Shown here: positions 34,978 to 43,378 of the stretch, piece after piece
Layout of the letters: each line of letters opens with the position of its first letter
Numbering within the stretch: the stretch's first letter is position 1
Source of the DNA: Pseudomonas azerbaijanoccidentalis
GTDB taxonomy: Bacteria; Pseudomonadota; Gammaproteobacteria; Pseudomonadales; Pseudomonadaceae
Assembly (NCBI RefSeq): GCF_019145495.1
Contig: NZ_JAHSTU010000008.1
Location: 62,001 to 126,000 of the forward strand
Direction: 5' to 3'
Length of the DNA stretch: 64,000 nucleotides
The notes under the pieces: generated by a model
Told to the model about the DNA's origin: nothing
The model's input: only the letters and a program-made list of their open reading frames with translations
Databases searched by the model: none
Position numbers and translations under genes: made by a program

Positions 34978-35772
34978 ATGGACCTCAATCAGGCTTACAA
35001 CAACGTTGCCGCCGTGGGCAATTTTCCGCAGATCATGCAGCGGTTTCGCCAGCGCAGCACCGAGACCTATGCGAGCCACGCCTGGCAGCGTGATGTGCCG
35101 TATGGCAATGCCATGCGCGAGCGTTTCGACTGGTACGCCCAGGGGAATGCCGGGGCGCCGACGCTGCTGTTCATTCACGGCGGTTACTGGCAGGCCTCGG
35201 ACAAGGACGACTACGCCTTTATCGCCGAGGGTCTGATTGAGGCCGGCTTCAATGTCGGTTTGCTGGAATACACCCTCGCACCCGAAGCGAGCATGAGCAC
35301 CATCGTCGGCCAGATTGGCAAGGCACTGGATTACCTGTTGGCGCATCGCGAAGCCTTGAACATCGGTCATCAGGTGGTGCTGTGCGGGCATTCAGCGGGC
35401 GGCCATCTGACTGCGCTGTATCGTCGACATCCGCTGGTGACCCTGGCCATGCCGATCAGCGGCCTGATGGAACTTGAACCCATCAGCCGCTGCTGGCTCA
35501 ACGACAAGCTGCAATTGAGCGAAGAGGAGATCGGTCGGTTCAGCCCGCAAAGGCTGATCGGCGATGGCGCACCGTTGCTGGTGACCGTTGGCGGGGATGA
35601 ATTGCCGGAGTTGATTAGGCATTCACGCGAGTACGCCAGTGCCTGTCGCGAGGCCGGGCAGACCGTGAGCCTTGTCGAGCTTGCGGGGTGTCATCACTTT
35701 GCAGTGCTGGACGATCTGGCCCGGGCGGATGGTAAACAGTTGCGCGCCCTGCTCGCCTATTTGAAGCGTTGA
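34978..35772 (+). CDS. Alpha/beta hydrolase, arylformamidase-like
   Basis: 264 residues. It shows the HGGYW oxyanion motif (about residues 66-70) and the nucleophile elbow GHSAGGH (about 141-147), the pair that marks the kynurenine/aryl formamidase family, with an Asp in GGDELPE and the final His in CHHFAVL. It may hydrolyse N-formylanthranilate, N-formylkynurenine or another N-acyl aromatic, which would feed anthranilate to AntABC. That assignment is inference from motif and location; other carboxylesterases share the fold. It has no signal peptide, so it is cytoplasmic. Confidence 0.8.
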   Translation: MDLNQAYNNVAAVGNFPQIMQRFRQRSTETYASHAWQRDVPYGNAMRERFDWYAQGNAGAPTLLFIHGGYWQASDKDDYAFIAEGLIEAGFNVGLLEYTLAPEASMSTIVGQIGKALDYLLAHREALNIGHQVVLCGHSAGGHLTALYRRHPLVTLAMPISGLMELEPISRCWLNDKLQLSEEEIGRFSPQRLIGDGAPLLVTVGGDELPELIRHSREYASACREAGQTVSLVELAGCHHFAVLDDLARADGKQLRALLAYLKR

Positions 35773-35817
35773 TCTGATTGCGTTGATGCCGATCCCCGAA
35801 GTCAAAACGCGATCCTC

Positions 35818-35948
35818 GTAGCAGCTGGCGAAGCCTGCGTTCGGCTGCGTAGCAGTCGTGAATACTGAAATCTCGGTTTACTTGATGCACCGCGCTGCCT
35901 GACCCAGCGCCTGCTACGCAGCCGAACGCAGGCTTCGCCAGCTGCTAC
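35818..35948. repeat. 38-bp perfect inverted repeat (REP doublet, third family)
   Basis: Arms 35818-35855 and 35911-35948 are identical in inverted orientation over all 38 bases and begin GTAGCAGCTGGCGAAGCCTG. The 55-base centre is unrelated. It sits between the importer/hydrolase genes and the second oxygenase genes. The exactness implies a recent insertion or active conversion, and as RNA it would form a very stable stem that may uncouple the two halves of the island. Confidence 0.9.
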
Positions 35949-36080
35949 AGGTTCCGGTGTGGCTGGGAAGATCGGCACCGTAATCACTCTCGCCAGAAGT
36001 GGATACCGGTTTGCCGTTTGCGGCTTTTTTGACCCCCTCAAGCTTCATACAGTGGCTACGAATTCAGACAGGAATTGCGT

Positions 36081-37025
36081 ATGCCCAGCCTCTCGCTCAG
36101 GGTCCAACAAATCGACCCTCTGACCCCCAGAATCCGCCGCGTGCTGCTGGTGTCCAGCGACGCCCAACCGTTGCCGGACTTCACCGCAGGCGCCCATCTG
36201 GAGCTGCATGTACCGGGCAGCCGCGCTCAACGCCGTGCCTATTCGCTGGTCAACCTGCCCGACGGCGAACACTACGAAATCGCCGTCCAGCTCGAAGAAA
36301 CGAGCACCGGTGGATCGCGCTGGGTGCACTCACTCAAGGTCGGCGATGAACTGCGGGCCGATGCACCACGCAACCACTTCCCTCTGTGTGAAAAAACCGA
36401 GCATGCCCTGCTGATCGCCGGTGGTATCGGCATCACGCCGATGCTGGGCATGGCCCGCTCGCTGCACGCGGCGGGCAAGCCGTTCACCCTGCACTACGCC
36501 GGTCGCGATGAAGCACAGATGGCCTACCTGCAAGAGGCCCGCGCCTGCCAGGACAACCACTGCTGGATCAGCGGCGGCGACCCGCAAAAGCGCTTGCCTG
36601 CAGCTGCGATTCTGGCCGCGCCAAGCCCCGGCCTGCACCTCTACATCTGCGGCCCCAGCGCCATGCTCAACAGCGTGTTGGCCTGCGCTCGCGAACAGGG
36701 TTGGGCAGAAGATCACCTGCATTACGAACTGTTCAGCGGTGCGCTGGAAGTGGCCGGCGACAACGGCTTTGAGGTGCACCTGCGCGAAAGCGGCGTGAAC
36801 CTGCAAGTGGCGGCCGGGCAAAGCGTACTGGACGCCATGCTCCAGGCCGGGCTGGACCCGATGTTCGACTGCCGACGAGGTGACTGCGGCGTGTGCGTCG
36901 CCCAGGTCATCGACGGCCAGCCCGATCACCGCGACATCTGCCTGTCGGAGCGCGACCGCGCCAGCGGCAGTTTCTGTACCTGTGTCTCCCGTGCCAGCAG
37001 CGCGCTGCTGGTGCTCGATTTGTGA
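36081..37025 (+). CDS. Oxygenase reductase, phthalate dioxygenase reductase type
   Basis: 314 residues with the order FMN domain, NAD domain, C-terminal [2Fe-2S] ferredoxin. The flavin motif is RRAYSLVNLP, the nucleotide motif LLIAGGIGITPMLGMA with LYICGPSAML, and the cluster CRRGDCGVC plus a final Cys. This is the PDR/VanB layout, unlike AntC. It supplies electrons to the Rieske oxygenase that follows 17 bases downstream. ATG 36081 is used; TTG 36075 is possible. Confidence 0.93.
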   Translation: MPSLSLRVQQIDPLTPRIRRVLLVSSDAQPLPDFTAGAHLELHVPGSRAQRRAYSLVNLPDGEHYEIAVQLEETSTGGSRWVHSLKVGDELRADAPRNHFPLCEKTEHALLIAGGIGITPMLGMARSLHAAGKPFTLHYAGRDEAQMAYLQEARACQDNHCWISGGDPQKRLPAAAILAAPSPGLHLYICGPSAMLNSVLACAREQGWAEDHLHYELFSGALEVAGDNGFEVHLRESGVNLQVAAGQSVLDAMLQAGLDPMFDCRRGDCGVCVAQVIDGQPDHRDICLSERDRASGSFCTCVSRASSALLVLDL

Positions 37026-37042
37026 CAAGCCGAGGACATCCC

Positions 37043-38374
37043 GTGATACCGACCAACGAGCAAATCGCTGCCTTGATCCGCGAGGACAGCGTACACAAGA
37101 GCGTCTACACCGACCCGACCCTGTTCAAGCTGGAGATGGAACGCATCTACGGCAACGCCTGGATCTACGTCGGCCATGAAAGCCAGGTCAAGAACCCCGG
37201 CGACTATCACACCACGCGCATTGGCGATCAGGACGTGATCATGGTGCGCGGCGCCAACCAGCAGGTCAGCGTGCTGTACAACCGCTGCCCGCACAAAGGC
37301 GCCAAACTGGTGGCCGACGGTGACGGCAGTGTCGGCAAATTCTTCCGCTGCCCGTACCACGCCTGGACCTTCAAACTCGACGGCCAGCATCTCTCGGCGC
37401 CACTCAAGAGCGGTTTCGAAGGCACCTGCTACGACCCCAAGCACCCGGATTTTTCCATGGTCAGCGTCGCCCGCGTCGAGGCCTATCGCGGCTTTGTGTT
37501 CGCCAGCCAGGCAGCGTTCGGACCGGATCTGAAAACATTCTTGGGCGGCGTCATCACTTCCATCGACAACCTGTGCGACCGTTCGCCCGTCGGTGAGGTC
37601 GAGGTGGCCGGCGGCATCTTCCGTGTTCAACAGCGCTCGAACTGGAAAGTGTTCTACGAGAACCTGCACGACACCATGCACGCCCGCGTCACCCACGAAT
37701 CGTCAGTCGATGCTGCGCGTGACGAAGCCCAAGCCATCGGTGAAATGCCCTTCGAACTGCTGATCATGGACGGTAACGGCGAACCCTACGACTTCTGGGA
37801 AAAACTCGAACTGCGCGCCTACCACAACGGCCATGGCTACATGGAAGCGATCTTCGACCCGGCCGCCGCCGAGCGCGACGAGGTCTCCCGCGCCCACTTC
37901 GAATGCCTGAGCCAGGCTTACGGCGAGCAGCGCGCCAAAGAGATCCTGGGCATGAATCGCCACAACACGGTGATTTACGGCAGCGGATCGCCGCACACGG
38001 TGTTCATGCAGTTCCGGGTGATCCGTCCCATCGCCGTGGACCAGACCATGGTCGAGATCCAGACCTTCCGCTGCAAAGGGGCTCCGGATGCCGTGTTCGA
38101 CCGCGCACTCACTTACGCCAACGTCATCAACTCACCCTCCTCCAACGTGATGCCCGACGACGTCGAAGTCTATGCTCGCTGCCAGGAAGGCAACATGACC
38201 CGTGGTGGCGAGTGGATCAGCATGCACCGCTACGTGGGCACCGATAAGCCACTGGAGGACGGCGCAGTGTCCACCAACGGCACCAGCGAACTGCCGATGC
38301 GCAACCAATTCGCCGCCTGGAAACAGTTCATGACTGCCACCCTGATTGCCAAGGAGAGCACCCATGCTGCTTGA
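37043..38374 (+). CDS. Rieske aromatic ring-hydroxylating oxygenase, alpha subunit (substrate unknown)
   Basis: 443 residues from a GTG start, which is preceded by GAGGAC at a good distance; the longer frame to 36893 overlaps the reductase and is unlikely. The Rieske ligands are in NRCPHKGAKL and RCPYHAW, and the iron site is D-T-M-H-A-R-V-T-H within the ENLHDTMHARVTHES stretch. The ENLHDTMH signature differs from AntA's NENGLDGYH, so it belongs to another branch of the family and attacks a different substrate. Indole- or amide-derived aromatics are candidates. Confidence 0.9.
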   Translation: MIPTNEQIAALIREDSVHKSVYTDPTLFKLEMERIYGNAWIYVGHESQVKNPGDYHTTRIGDQDVIMVRGANQQVSVLYNRCPHKGAKLVADGDGSVGKFFRCPYHAWTFKLDGQHLSAPLKSGFEGTCYDPKHPDFSMVSVARVEAYRGFVFASQAAFGPDLKTFLGGVITSIDNLCDRSPVGEVEVAGGIFRVQQRSNWKVFYENLHDTMHARVTHESSVDAARDEAQAIGEMPFELLIMDGNGEPYDFWEKLELRAYHNGHGYMEAIFDPAAAERDEVSRAHFECLSQAYGEQRAKEILGMNRHNTVIYGSGSPHTVFMQFRVIRPIAVDQTMVEIQTFRCKGAPDAVFDRALTYANVINSPSSNVMPDDVEVYARCQEGNMTRGGEWISMHRYVGTDKPLEDGAVSTNGTSELPMRNQFAAWKQFMTATLIAKESTHAA

Positions 38375-38897
38375 CCGCCGAATCGACGTCGACACTCGCC
38401 AATTGACCCCGGCCCAGGTTCCCGCCGAGACCCTGCGCCAGATCGAACAGTTTCTTTATCAGGAGGCGCGCCTGCTGGATGAGCGGCGTTTCTGGGAGTG
38501 GGACAAGCTGTTCACCGACACCGGCATGTACTGGGTACCGCACAAGCACGAGCAAGCCAACCCGTTCGACCATATCTCGCTGTTCTGGGAAAACCGCATG
38601 CTGCGCGAAGTGCGGATCCGCCGGGTGGAAAACGCCCGCAACTGGTCGCAGCAACCGCAAACCCAAACCGCCCACCTGGTCGGCAACGTGATGGTTGAAG
38701 GTCTCGACGCCCAGGGCTTGCTGGTGGTCAGCGCCAGCTTCCAGTACAGCGAATGGCGCCTGGAACAACGCCAGCTCGCCGGTCGCTACACCTATAAGTT
38801 GGCCGCTCAGGAGGGTGGTGGCTGGCAGATCCAGCTCAAGCGCGTGGACCTCATCAACTGCAACGATGTGTTCGCCAACCTTGAGGTGTTCGTGTGA
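38364..38897 (+). CDS. Rieske oxygenase beta subunit
   Basis: 177 residues of the ring-hydroxylating beta family (SnoaL-like fold), starting MLLDRRIDVDTRQLTP and containing QIEQFLYQEARLLDERRFWEW. ATG 38364 overlaps the alpha gene by 11 bases and has a good AAGGAGA site. It pairs with the alpha subunit, making this a genuine multicomponent oxygenase and not a lone Rieske homologue. Confidence 0.9.
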   Translation: MLLDRRIDVDTRQLTPAQVPAETLRQIEQFLYQEARLLDERRFWEWDKLFTDTGMYWVPHKHEQANPFDHISLFWENRMLREVRIRRVENARNWSQQPQTQTAHLVGNVMVEGLDAQGLLVVSASFQYSEWRLEQRQLAGRYTYKLAAQEGGGWQIQLKRVDLINCNDVFANLEVFV

Positions 38898-39490
38898 TGG
38901 ACACGCCCCTGGTGATCGCCCTGCACTATCAAAACGACGTGTTGCACCCTGAAGGCAAGATTCAAGTCGGGTTGGGTGCCGATGACAGCAAGCGCGCCGC
39001 GCTGCTCGATGCGGCCGGTCGATTGCTCGCTGGCGCACGCGCCAAGGGCTGGCCGATTGTCCACGTGCGTGTGGCGTTCCGCCCGGACTACGCCGACCTG
39101 ATCCAGAACGCGCCGATCCTGCGCGCTGTCGCCAGCCTTGGTGCTGTCCGGGAAGGCAGCTGGGGCGCGGAGTTCTACAGCGCTCTGGCACCAAAGGTCA
39201 GCCGCCAGGAGTTCGTCGTCACCCACCACCGGATCAATGCCTTTTATGGCTCACCGCTGGAAAGCCTGGTGCGCCAGTTCAATCCTTCGCACTTGTTGAT
39301 CGCTGGCGTGGCGACCCACTCGGTGGTGGAAAGCACGGTGCGTCATGCCGTGGACTGCGGTTTCGAAGTGACGGTCGCGGCGGATGCCTGCGCCAGCGCG
39401 GACAGCGGCGCACACACAAGCTCGCTGGCGAGCATGGCGCTGATCGCCGGTATCAGTCACGTCAACGAAGCACTGGAGGACTTGGCATGA
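38897..39490 (+). CDS. Isochorismatase-like cysteine hydrolase
   Basis: 197 residues. The catalytic triad is recognisable: Asp in ALHYQNDVLHP, Lys in the SALAPKVSRQEF region, and a nucleophile position normally occupied by Cys in IAGVATHSVVESTVRHA. The nucleophile is not an obvious Cys here (the family usually reads GVxTxxCV; this one has THSVV), so it may be an alternative nucleophile or an altered enzyme. Relatives hydrolyse amides such as nicotinamide, maleamate or N-carbamoyl compounds. ATG overlaps the beta-subunit stop by one base (TGATG). Confidence 0.8.
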   Translation: MDTPLVIALHYQNDVLHPEGKIQVGLGADDSKRAALLDAAGRLLAGARAKGWPIVHVRVAFRPDYADLIQNAPILRAVASLGAVREGSWGAEFYSALAPKVSRQEFVVTHHRINAFYGSPLESLVRQFNPSHLLIAGVATHSVVESTVRHAVDCGFEVTVAADACASADSGAHTSSLASMALIAGISHVNEALEDLA

Positions 39491-40275
39491 TGCTCGAAGG
39501 CAAAGTGGCGATTGTGACCGGCAGCACTCAGGGGCTGGGGCAGGACATCGCTCGGCAGCTGTTGGCGGAGGGTGCCCGGGTGATGCTGGTGGGGCGCAAC
39601 GCTGACAGTGGTCAGGCGTTGGCGGAAGAACTCGATTGCGGGTTTTCAGCGTGCGATGTGGAGCGCGACGAAGACATCGACGCATGCATCGCTGCCACCC
39701 TGGCCCGCTTCGGCAGGCTCGACATCTTGGTCAACAACGCGTGCCTGTATGCCGACCAGGGGCTGGCTTCGGATCGCGCGCAGTGGTTGAAAACCCTCAA
39801 TGTCAATCTGGTGTCGGCGGCGATCTTTACCCAGAAAGCCGCCGTGCACCTGCCCAGCGGAGGCGTGGTAATCAACATCGGCAGTACCGGTGGCAAATTC
39901 GGTGCGGCCGGGCGCGCGCTCTACCCTGCTTCCAAGGCCGGCATCCTGCAACTGACGAAAAACCTGGCCATGACCCTGGCCCCGGAGCAAATCCGCGTGC
40001 TGAGCGTTTCCCCGGCCTGGACCTGGTCGCCCAGCGTCGCCGAGTTCAGCGACAACGACCCGCAACTGGCCGATCGGGTCGGGGCGCCGTTTCATCCGCT
40101 CGGGCGCATCGGCCGGGGCCATGAGGTCGGCAGCGTGGTGGCGTTTCTGTGCAGCGCCGGTGCCGGCTGGATGACCGGTGTCGACGTGCCCGTGGATGGC
40201 GGCTTTTCAATACTCGGGCCAGACCGTGGCGTGTCGCCGCGCGTATGGTTCCAGCAGCACCGTGACAGCCAATAA
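39487..40275 (+). CDS. Short-chain dehydrogenase/reductase
   Basis: 262 residues. The nucleotide motif is VTGSTQGLGQDIA, NNA follows the fourth strand, and the active site shows Ser in NIGSTGG and the motif Y-P-A-S-K (about residue 151). It may oxidise a cis-diol or an alcohol produced by the oxygenase. The start overlaps the hydrolase stop in an ATGA junction. The 3' end is followed 27 bases later by the next gene. Confidence 0.9.
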   Translation: MMLEGKVAIVTGSTQGLGQDIARQLLAEGARVMLVGRNADSGQALAEELDCGFSACDVERDEDIDACIAATLARFGRLDILVNNACLYADQGLASDRAQWLKTLNVNLVSAAIFTQKAAVHLPSGGVVINIGSTGGKFGAAGRALYPASKAGILQLTKNLAMTLAPEQIRVLSVSPAWTWSPSVAEFSDNDPQLADRVGAPFHPLGRIGRGHEVGSVVAFLCSAGAGWMTGVDVPVDGGFSILGPDRGVSPRVWFQQHRDSQ

Positions 40276-40302
40276 ATCTGATAACCGAATGAGGTAGATG
40301 AC

Positions 40303-41535
40303 ATGGGCAAGATGATTGAGATCCGGGCAACGGACAGCAACGCCACGTTCAGCGGTTACCTGGCCCTGCCGGCCAGCGGCAAAGGCCCCGGCGTGGTGAT
40401 CGGCCAGGAGATTTTCGGGATCAACGCCAACATGCGCGCCGTGGCCGACTTCTATGCCGAAGAAGGCTATGTGGCGCTGGTACCGGATCTGTTCTGGCGC
40501 CTGCAACCGGGGATTGACCTGGGCTACACCGAAGCCGATTTCGCGCGGGCCATCGACCTGTTCCAGCGCCTGGATGTGGACAAGGCCGTCACTGATATCG
40601 ACGCCAGTTTTAACGCCCTGCGGGCACTGCCTGAAGTCGAAGGCGCGGGCCTGGGTTATGTCGGCTTCTGCATGGGTGGCAAGCTGGCCTGGCTGACCGC
40701 CACGCGCACCGATGTAGCCTGCGCCGTCGGCTACTACGGCATGGGCATCGAACATTTGCTGCACGAATCGGAAAACCTCAAGGGCCGCCTGGTCCTGCAT
40801 TTTGCCGAAAACGATGGCTACTGCGACGCCAGTGCCCGCGACCAGATCAGTCAACACCTGGCTGCCAACGACAAGGCCGAAATCTACGTGTACCCGGGCG
40901 TCGACCACGCCTTCGCCCGGGCCGGGAGTTCACACTACGACAAACCGGCCTCGCTGATGGCCCATGAGCGCAGCATCGCCGCCCTCAAGCGCGAGATCGG
41001 CCCCCACTTCAACCTGTCAGCCCTGTGGGAAGACCACATCCGCCACGAGTTCGAGACCCGCGACGTACCGGCCACCATGGCGACCATGGTCGCCGAGCCT
41101 TACGTCAACCATATTCCCACCATGACCGGCGGCGTCGGCGCCAAGCAACTCAGCCGCTTCTACCAACACCATTTTGTCCACGGCAACCCGCCGGACATGA
41201 AGCTCATCCCGATCTCGCGCACCATCGGCGCACTGCAGATCGTCGACGAATTCATCATGTGCTTCACCCACAGCACCGAAATCGACTGGATGCTGCCCAA
41301 CGTGGCGCCGACCGGAAAATACGTCGAGATTCCAATGCTGGGCGTGATCAAGTTTCGGGGAGACAAGCTGTACCACGAGCACATCTATTGGGATCAGGCC
41401 AGCGTACTGGTGCAGATTGGCTTGCTGAACCCTGAAGGGCTGCCGGTGGCCGGGGTGGAAACGGCGAGAAAGCTATTGGATGAACAACTGCCGTCCAACA
41501 CCTTGATGGGGCGCTGGACACAAAGCGAACAATAG
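40303..41535 (+). CDS. Dienelactone hydrolase fused to a SnoaL-like domain
   Basis: 410 residues. Residues 1-225 are a dienelactone hydrolase with the QEIFG stretch, a cysteine nucleophile elbow GFCMGG, and D/H in AENDGYCD and GVDHAFARA. Residues about 240-400 look like a SnoaL/NTF2 domain (EDHIRHEFETRDVPATMATM onward). Ordinary dienelactone hydrolase is about 235 residues, so this is a fusion. The extra domain may bind or isomerise a ring-fission product. A strong terminator follows, so this is the last gene of the island. Confidence 0.88.
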   Translation: MGKMIEIRATDSNATFSGYLALPASGKGPGVVIGQEIFGINANMRAVADFYAEEGYVALVPDLFWRLQPGIDLGYTEADFARAIDLFQRLDVDKAVTDIDASFNALRALPEVEGAGLGYVGFCMGGKLAWLTATRTDVACAVGYYGMGIEHLLHESENLKGRLVLHFAENDGYCDASARDQISQHLAANDKAEIYVYPGVDHAFARAGSSHYDKPASLMAHERSIAALKREIGPHFNLSALWEDHIRHEFETRDVPATMATMVAEPYVNHIPTMTGGVGAKQLSRFYQHHFVHGNPPDMKLIPISRTIGALQIVDEFIMCFTHSTEIDWMLPNVAPTGKYVEIPMLGVIKFRGDKLYHEHIYWDQASVLVQIGLLNPEGLPVAGVETARKLLDEQLPSNTLMGRWTQSEQ

Positions 41536-41550
41536 CAACTGCATGAATGC

Positions 41551-41590
41551 AAAATAGGCCGATCTGTCATTCAACAGATCGGCCTTTTTT
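41551..41590 (+). terminator. Terminator of the catabolic island
   Basis: The stem GGCCGATCTGT/ACAGATCGGCC surrounds a 6-base loop, with six T after it and A residues before it. It closes the plus-strand island and also faces the convergent permease gene. Confidence 0.9.
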
Positions 41591-41605
41591 CATGCGTTTG
41601 AAACG

Positions 41606-43123
41606 TCAGACATGCTCACTGCTTTTGGCATGCACCGGGCGTGGCTCGCCATGCCCGTGGTCCACCTCAACCACCGGGATTTCCTTGCCGTCGCAGTCAT
41701 GCAGTTTGCCGTCGCTGAAGTAATCCCCTTCGCGCAATGCTGCCAGATCCTGATAGCGCAGGACCCGCTCGGTGCCCGCTGCAAACACCGACTGCTGGTC
41801 GGAGTTACCGGCCGTGAGGTGGTTGAAGGTCAGGTTGAGCACGATCGCCATGATCGCCGAGGAACTGATACCGGAATGGAAAATCGTGGCGAACCAGCTT
41901 GGGAAGTGATCGTAGAAGTTCGGCGCTGCGATCGGGATCATGCCGAAACCGATCGAGGTGGCGACGATGATCAGGTTGACGTTGTTGCGGTAGTCGACCT
42001 TCGACAGCGTCCGAATGCCGCTGGCCGCGACGGTGCCGAACAACACAATACCGGCGCCGCCTAGAACGGAAGTCGGCACGGCGGCGATGACCCGGCCCAT
42101 GAACGGCAGCAGGCCGAGGAGCACCAGAAACACACCGCCGGTGGCGACCACGTAACGGCTCTTGATCCCGGTCACCGCCACCAGCCCGACGTTCTGGGCG
42201 AAGGCGCTTTGGGTAAAGGAGCCGAAGATCGGCGCGATCATGCTCGACAGCATGTCGGCGCGCAAACCATTGCCCAAGCGTTTGGAATCAACCTTGGTCT
42301 CGATGATTTCACCGACCGCCAGGATATCCGCCGAGGTTTCCACCAGCGTCACCATGACCACGATGCACATCGACAAAATGGCCGCGAAGTGGAACGTCGG
42401 CATGCCGAAATGGAACGGGGTCGGGAAGCCGAACATCGGACCTTCGCTGACGGACGAGAAATCCGCCATGCCCAGGAACACCGCGACAATCGTACCAATG
42501 ACCATTGCCAGCAGGATCGAGAGACGGGAGATGGTCGCGCTGCCGATCTTGCTCAGCAACAGCACCAACACCAGCGTCATCGCAGCCAGGCCGATGTTGG
42601 CCATGCTGCCGAACTCTGGGGAATGGCTGTTACCGCCCATGGCCCAGCGTGCGGCCACTGGCATCAGCGTCAGGCCAATGGTGGTGATCACGATGCCCGT
42701 GACCAGCGGCGGGAAAAACTTGGTGATTCGAGAGAACACCGGCGTGATCAGTAACCCGATCAGCGATGCCGCAATGACCGCCCCCAGAATCGACTGGAAC
42801 CCTCCCTCACCACCGCTGCTGACAATCGCCACCATGGTTGCGACGCCGGAGAACGACACGCCCTGCACCAGCGGCAACTGACAGCCAAAAAACGGTAGAC
42901 CCAGGGTTTGCAGCAACGTGGCCAGCCCCCCCGCAAACAATGAAGCAGCAATCAACAAACCAATGTCCGCCGGCGAAAGGCCGGCCGCCTGACCGATGAT
43001 CAAAGGCACCGCGACGATGCCACCGTACATGGTCAGAACATGTTGCAGGCCGTAAGCCATATTCGCGCCGATCCCGAGATTCTCATCTTCAGGCCGTTGG
43101 TGTGAAACATGGGGCGTTTTCAT
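41606..43123 (-). CDS. NCS2-family uracil/xanthine/urate permease
   Basis: 505 residues and about 12-14 membrane segments of the nucleobase-ascorbate transporter family, with the family signature in SAFAQNVGLVAVTGIKSRYV (QNxGxxxxTxxxSR). It takes up a purine or pyrimidine with protons or sodium. The start MKTPHVSHQRPE at 43123 is preferred to the extension from 43156. The C-terminal tail is His- and charge-rich (VDHGHGEPRPVHAK). It is convergent with the catabolic island and probably unrelated to it. Confidence 0.9.
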   Translation of the reverse strand: MKTPHVSHQRPEDENLGIGANMAYGLQHVLTMYGGIVAVPLIIGQAAGLSPADIGLLIAASLFAGGLATLLQTLGLPFFGCQLPLVQGVSFSGVATMVAIVSSGGEGGFQSILGAVIAASLIGLLITPVFSRITKFFPPLVTGIVITTIGLTLMPVAARWAMGGNSHSPEFGSMANIGLAAMTLVLVLLLSKIGSATISRLSILLAMVIGTIVAVFLGMADFSSVSEGPMFGFPTPFHFGMPTFHFAAILSMCIVVMVTLVETSADILAVGEIIETKVDSKRLGNGLRADMLSSMIAPIFGSFTQSAFAQNVGLVAVTGIKSRYVVATGGVFLVLLGLLPFMGRVIAAVPTSVLGGAGIVLFGTVAASGIRTLSKVDYRNNVNLIIVATSIGFGMIPIAAPNFYDHFPSWFATIFHSGISSSAIMAIVLNLTFNHLTAGNSDQQSVFAAGTERVLRYQDLAALREGDYFSDGKLHDCDGKEIPVVEVDHGHGEPRPVHAKSSEHV

Positions 43124-43190
43124 GTTAGGGGGTTCCCTGGTTTTTGTTATGCGCACACTGTATGCAAGACTCAGGACAAATGTCTATAGA

Positions 43191-43202
43191 GTTGTATACA
43201 AC
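43191..43202. promoter_or_regulatory. GntR-type palindromic operator upstream of the permease
   Basis: GTTGTATACAAC is a perfect 12-bp palindrome 68-79 bases upstream of the permease start. A degenerate copy CTGTATGCAA lies near 43159. TTGTATACAA is the core bound by many FadR-type GntR regulators. No regulator gene is adjacent. Confidence 0.5.
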
Positions 43203-43378
43203 TTACTCGTCAAATTATGAACGGTTAGTCATCCCGGCCATTTGCCAGCAAGCGCAATCGCGCCAAAAACCTTGAAATACATCCCTTCGGGCCATTCTCC
43301 TGCACCCACTAGTCTTTTGAATTCGTGGCGACAGTCGGTCGATGTTGTCTTCTTCCATATACATATAAAGTATGCATA

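Noticed and set aside
36081..40275. Second oxygenase considered as an indole-3-acetate (iac) cluster
   Set aside because: The Rieske, reductase and SDR parts fit in kind, but the iacA monooxygenase, the iacH amidase and the iacR regulator are missing. An iac assignment is not supported.
41606..43123. NCS2 permease considered part of the catabolic island
   Set aside because: It is on the opposite strand, behind a strong terminator, and has its own GntR-type operator.
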